Shown here one piece after another: positions 60,916 through 64,000 of a DNA stretch of 64,000 bases. Positions within the stretch are counted from its first letter, which is position 1; each line of letters opens with the position of its first letter. This DNA is from Flavobacterium aquariorum. Its GTDB lineage: Bacteria; Bacteroidota; Bacteroidia; Flavobacteriales; Flavobacteriaceae. Below the pieces are notes generated by a model. It was given only the letters and a program-made list of their open reading frames with translations, had not been told where the DNA came from and did not search any database. The translations under genes and the position numbers were made by a program. The DNA lies in contig NZ_QKXH01000001.1 in NCBI RefSeq assembly GCF_003254745.1, forward strand, positions 372,001 to 436,000, written 5' to 3'.

Positions 60916-61842
60916 ATGGCAGAAAAAACAATACGTATTGGAACCCGTGATAGCGAACTCGCGTTATGGCAAGCCCACACGGTAGAAAAAAAACTAAACG
61001 ATTTAGGCTATAAAACCGAAATCATTGCCGTAAAATCACAAGGAGATATCATTCTTGACAAACCCCTTTACGAACTCGGAATCACCGGTATTTTTACCAA
61101 AACACTTGATATTGCTATGATAAATGGTCAAATCGATATCGCGGTGCATTCCATGAAAGACGTTCCAACAGCTTTACCAATTGGCATTGTTCAAGGAGCG
61201 GTTCTTGAAAGAGCCAACACTTTGGACATTTTGGTTCACAAAGGAAACCTGGATTTTTTAGAAGGAAAAGGAACTATTGCCACAGGAAGTTTGCGCCGTC
61301 AAGCCCAATGGTGGAATAAATACCCCAATCACACCGTAGTCGATTTGCGCGGAAACGTGAATACTAGAATACAAAAACTACAGGAAAACGATTGGAATGG
61401 AGCTGTTTTTGCCGCTGCCGGTTTAGAACGCATCAACCTGAAACCCGAAAATTATATCAATCTCGATTGGATGATTCCAGCGCCGGCGCAAGGTGCAATG
61501 GTTGTTGTGGCTATGGCCAACGATGATTTTTGCCGAGATGCCGTTGCGCAACTCAACGATATCGAAACTGAAGTATGTACCCATATCGAAAGACAATTCC
61601 TGAAAACCCTCGAAGGCGGTTGTACGGCACCAATTGGCGCTTTGGCAAAATACAACGAGATCGAAGATACCATCCATTTCAAGGGAGTTCTATTTTCGAT
61701 TGACGGAAAGCAAAAAATCGAAGTAAACAAAATCGTTCCCATAGAAGAATGGAAGAAATTAGGTTATAACTCCGCCCAAGAAATTTTCGAAAACGGCGGG
61801 ACCCAATTGATGGCCACAATAAAAGAAACTTTAAAAAAATAA
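60916..61842 (+). CDS. hemC: Porphobilinogen deaminase (hydroxymethylbilane synthase)
   Basis: 308 aa. IRIGTRDSELALWQAHTVE at the N-terminus, HSMKDVPTALP, ATGSLRRQAQW, and LEGGCTAPIGALA with the dipyrromethane-cofactor Cys at residue 236. The start (MAEKTIRIG) was chosen over an upstream in-frame ATG at 60880, which lies inside the palindromic element. Confidence 0.97.
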   Translation: MAEKTIRIGTRDSELALWQAHTVEKKLNDLGYKTEIIAVKSQGDIILDKPLYELGITGIFTKTLDIAMINGQIDIAVHSMKDVPTALPIGIVQGAVLERANTLDILVHKGNLDFLEGKGTIATGSLRRQAQWWNKYPNHTVVDLRGNVNTRIQKLQENDWNGAVFAAAGLERINLKPENYINLDWMIPAPAQGAMVVVAMANDDFCRDAVAQLNDIETEVCTHIERQFLKTLEGGCTAPIGALAKYNEIEDTIHFKGVLFSIDGKQKIEVNKIVPIEEWKKLGYNSAQEIFENGGTQLMATIKETLKK

Positions 61843-61867
61843 GGAGCGAAAGATTTGGCTTTTTTGC

Positions 61868-61950
61868 CAATATGGATTCCCGCTTTCCGTTGCAATCTTT
61901 TGCTTTTCGAAAAAAGCAAAAGGATTTTCACTTTAATCGGGGCTAAGACA
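61868..61950. repeat. Dispersed intergenic element (third member)
   Basis: GCTTTCCGTTGCAATC followed by a perfect 11-bp hairpin CTTTTGCTTTT-CGAA-AAAAGCAAAAG (61897-61922; loop 61908-61911) and AATCGGGGCTAAGAC. The wording GGCTTTCCG links it to the elements near 5130 and 31705. It lies in the hemC-hemD gap. Confidence 0.65.
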
Positions 61951-61990
61951 GAAACAATGGGCTTTTTTAGAATGATTCAAAAAACAAAAA

Positions 61991-62653
61991 ATGAGTAAAA
62001 CAGTTATATTATCTACCAAAACGCTGTCGGATATTCAACGACGGGAACTTCTAAGTGCTGGTTTTGAAGTATTCGAAGAGGATTTCATTTCGACTAAGAA
62101 GCAAGAATTCGAACTCAATTCTATCAACGATAATTTGATTTTTACCAGTCAAAATGCGGCACAGAGTGTTTTGGAAAATTCAGATGTTGACAATTTGAAA
62201 AACAAAAATGTTTTTTGCGTTGGACTAAAAACGAAAATTCTATTATCTGAGGCTGGGTTCAATGTAGTTGCTTACACGGGTTATGCCGCTGACTTAGCCG
62301 AGATTATTGCTTTGATTTATAGCCAAGAAAGCTATACTTTCTTTAGTGGAAATCTGCGTAAAGAAACACTCCCAAAAGCTTTGAAAGAAGCAGGGATAAA
62401 ATTCAACGAGATTCAGGTTTATGAAACGCTATTGACTCCTATAAAGATTAAGGAGAAAATCGATGCGATACTATTTTTCAGTCCGTCAGGCGTAGAAAGT
62501 TATCTAAAAGAGAATACAATTAAAAACGAGAATTGTTTTTGCATTGGCGAAACTACCGCAAGTGCATTAGACAAAAAAACAAAAAACATCATCGTCGCAG
62601 ACCAACAAACCATTGAAGACGTGATTGAGGATGTAATAACAGAATATAAGTAA
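61991..62653 (+). CDS. hemD: Uroporphyrinogen-III synthase
   Basis: 220 aa. HemD is poorly conserved; supporting features are SKTVILSTKTLSDIQRRELLSAGFEVFEEDFI, LIFTSQNAAQSVLENS, ALKEAGIKFNEIQVYETLLTP and ILFFSPSGVESYLKENTIKNENCFCIGETTASAL, which follow the family order, and its place between hemC and hemE. Cyclises hydroxymethylbilane. Confidence 0.9.
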   Translation: MSKTVILSTKTLSDIQRRELLSAGFEVFEEDFISTKKQEFELNSINDNLIFTSQNAAQSVLENSDVDNLKNKNVFCVGLKTKILLSEAGFNVVAYTGYAADLAEIIALIYSQESYTFFSGNLRKETLPKALKEAGIKFNEIQVYETLLTPIKIKEKIDAILFFSPSGVESYLKENTIKNENCFCIGETTASALDKKTKNIIVADQQTIEDVIEDVITEYK

Positions 62654-62722
62654 AATAAATAAAAATAAGAGTTTCTTTTACGGTTGTCAAAACTGTAAAC
62701 TGAAAACTGCAAACTGAAAATT

Positions 62723-63748
62723 ATGTTAAAGAACGACCTATTTTTAAAAGCTTTAAAAGGAGAAACAGTACAACGCCCACCAGTTTGGATGATGCGTCAA
62801 GCCGGAAGATATTTACCGGAATTTAGAGCTTTGCGTGACAAATACGATTTTTTCACCCGTTGCGAAACTCCAGAATTGGCTGCAGAAATCACCGTTCAGC
62901 CTATTCGCCGTATTGCTCCAGATGCCGCGATTTTGTTCTCGGATATTTTGGTAGTGCCAAGAGCAATGGGAATTCACGTGGAATTGAAAGACAATTTGGG
63001 ACCGATTATCCCAAATCCAATTCGTACTATGGAACAAGTAAGCCAGGTTTATGTTCCAGATGTAAATGAAACTTTAGGTTATGTTTTTGATGCAGTTAAA
63101 TTAACCAAAGAAATGCTGAATGATGAGGTGCCTTTGATTGGTTTCGCAGGTTCTCCTTGGACAATTTTCTGTTATGCTGTTGAGGGAAAAGGTTCTAAAA
63201 GTTTTGACACTGCCAAAGGTTTTTGTTTTTCAAACCCAGTAGCAGCCCATACTTTATTGCAAAAAATCACCGATACCACTATTTTATATCTGAAAGAAAA
63301 AGTAAAATCGGGAGTAGATGCCGTTCAAATTTTTGATTCTTGGGGCGGAATGCTTTCACCAGTGGATTATCAGGAATTCTCTTGGAAATATATTAACCAA
63401 ATAATTGAAGCTTTGGCTAAAGTTACTCCGGTTATTGTTTTCGGAAAAGGATGTTGGTTTGCTCTAGGCGAAATGGGAAAAAGCAAGGCTTCGGCTTTGG
63501 GAGTGGATTGGACATGTTCGGCTAGAAACGCTCGTTATTTATCAGGTGGAAACGTTACTTTGCAAGGGAATTTTGATCCTTCAAGACTACTTTCACCAAT
63601 TCCAACCATCAAGAAAATGGTACACGAAATGATTGACGAATTCGGAAAAGACAAATACATCGTGAACTTAGGTCACGGAATTTTACCAAATATCCCTGTG
63701 GATCACGCAAAAGCATTTATTGATGCAGTGAAGGAATACGGAAACTAG
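62723..63748 (+). CDS. hemE: Uroporphyrinogen decarboxylase
   Basis: 341 aa. [21 protein letters not shown] with the substrate-binding Arg residues, [14 protein letters not shown] with the catalytic Asp, [31 protein letters not shown] and [26 protein letters not shown]. Converts uroporphyrinogen III to coproporphyrinogen III. Confidence 0.97.
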   Translation: MLKNDLFLKALKGETVQRPPVWMMRQAGRYLPEFRALRDKYDFFTRCETPELAAEITVQPIRRIAPDAAILFSDILVVPRAMGIHVELKDNLGPIIPNPIRTMEQVSQVYVPDVNETLGYVFDAVKLTKEMLNDEVPLIGFAGSPWTIFCYAVEGKGSKSFDTAKGFCFSNPVAAHTLLQKITDTTILYLKEKVKSGVDAVQIFDSWGGMLSPVDYQEFSWKYINQIIEALAKVTPVIVFGKGCWFALGEMGKSKASALGVDWTCSARNARYLSGGNVTLQGNFDPSRLLSPIPTIKKMVHEMIDEFGKDKYIVNLGHGILPNIPVDHAKAFIDAVKEYGN

Positions 63749-63796
63749 TACGCAGTTCTAAGTTTGCAGAAAGGCAGAAATCAAAGAATTTAAAAA

Positions 63797-64000
63797 ATGC
63801 TAAACAAAGGCTTAAGAGACCAGGAAAGTATCCGCATTGACAACGTGCTAAAAAAGTTGATGTCATTGGTTTATGTACCCAAGTTTTGGAATTTGGAAGA
63901 CCTTCTGTATCTTGAAAATGACTTAAAAGACTTAGCGATGAATGTCGAAAGTCTCAATAACTTTGAGGAAGAGGAATTGATTGTTCATTTGCAACGCCTT
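63797..64000 (+). CDS. Unidentified protein downstream of hemE (3' truncated by window end)
   Basis: 68 codons are visible before the window ends. The sequence starts MLNKGLRDQESIRIDNVLKK and continues as charged, leucine-rich helix (FWNLEDLLYLENDLKDLAMNV). It is not recognisable as hemF, hemN or another heme enzyme. It follows hemE by 48 bp and may be co-transcribed. No function is claimed. Confidence 0.6.
   Translation, partial: MLNKGLRDQESIRIDNVLKKLMSLVYVPKFWNLEDLLYLENDLKDLAMNVESLNNFEEEELIVHLQRL

Noticed and set aside
62954..62968. Another parS site (AATTCACGTGGAATT) inside hemE
   Set aside because: Only the CACGTG centre matches; the outer TGTT/AACA bases are missing and the bases are ordinary hemE codons.
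63797..64000. hemF or another heme gene after hemE
   Set aside because: The 68 visible residues show none of the motifs of coproporphyrinogen oxidases; left unidentified.

Overview
The window comes from a low-GC member of the Bacteroidota, almost certainly a Flavobacterium or close relative. The evidence is AT-rich intergenic DNA, the TAnnTTTG -7 promoter word in front of many genes, few clear Shine-Dalgarno sites, and protein families typical of the group (DUF4175, HU-CCDC81/SPOR proteins, a SerB-SerA fusion, a DcaP-like porin). All calls were read by eye; no database search was run.

Layout. 1-5000: a minus-strand nitrate-uptake operon (outer-membrane channel, NrtA, NrtB) beside an FNR-like regulator with a complete set of iron-sulfur Cys positions. 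5.5-24 kb: housekeeping genes (tex, rpiB, rnr, folB, tRNA-Cys, glnS, a YtxH/holin trio, an SPFH protein, gltX, a DUF4175 giant). 24-27 kb: ybeY and mnmG, surrounded by five parS-like sites. 27-32 kb: GNAT, methyltransferase, OmpH-like lipoprotein, Pif1-like helicase. 32-37 kb: an accessory region with an unrecognised Ala-rich protein, a 22-bp repeat array, a HTH protein, two adjacent class III nucleotide cyclase genes followed by a three-helix membrane protein of PycTM/DUF5706 type, and an alpha/beta hydrolase bracketed by ~73-bp direct repeats. 37.8-50.7 kb: LOG protein, flavin reductase, self-regulated TetR, porin, SPOR protein, dprA, and a group consistent with D-2-hydroxyglutarate metabolism (YdiJ-like FAD/FeS oxidase, SerB-SerA fusion, DUF1338/HglS) with a divergent Lrp regulator. 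50.7-56 kb: trpS, plsC, recA, enoyl-CoA hydratase, NtrY-like kinase. 56-64 kb: heme synthesis (hemJ, hemH, AraC regulator, hemA, hemC, hemD, hemE), with a GxxExxY gene and two palindromic elements inserted between hemA and hemC.

The best candidate for an unusual system is the 33.4-35.7 kb operon. It looks like a Pycsar-type antiphage module with two cyclase subunits: the first has lost the transition-state Asn, which suggests an obligate heterodimer. A second notable signal is a pair of 22-bp-period repeat arrays, at 935-1176 and 32680-32899, which share a core word and the same orientation relative to the gene downstream. Other structural DNA includes four degenerate tandem copies of the tRNA-Cys 3' end with its terminator, and a dispersed element with a UUCG hairpin that shows a compensatory base change.
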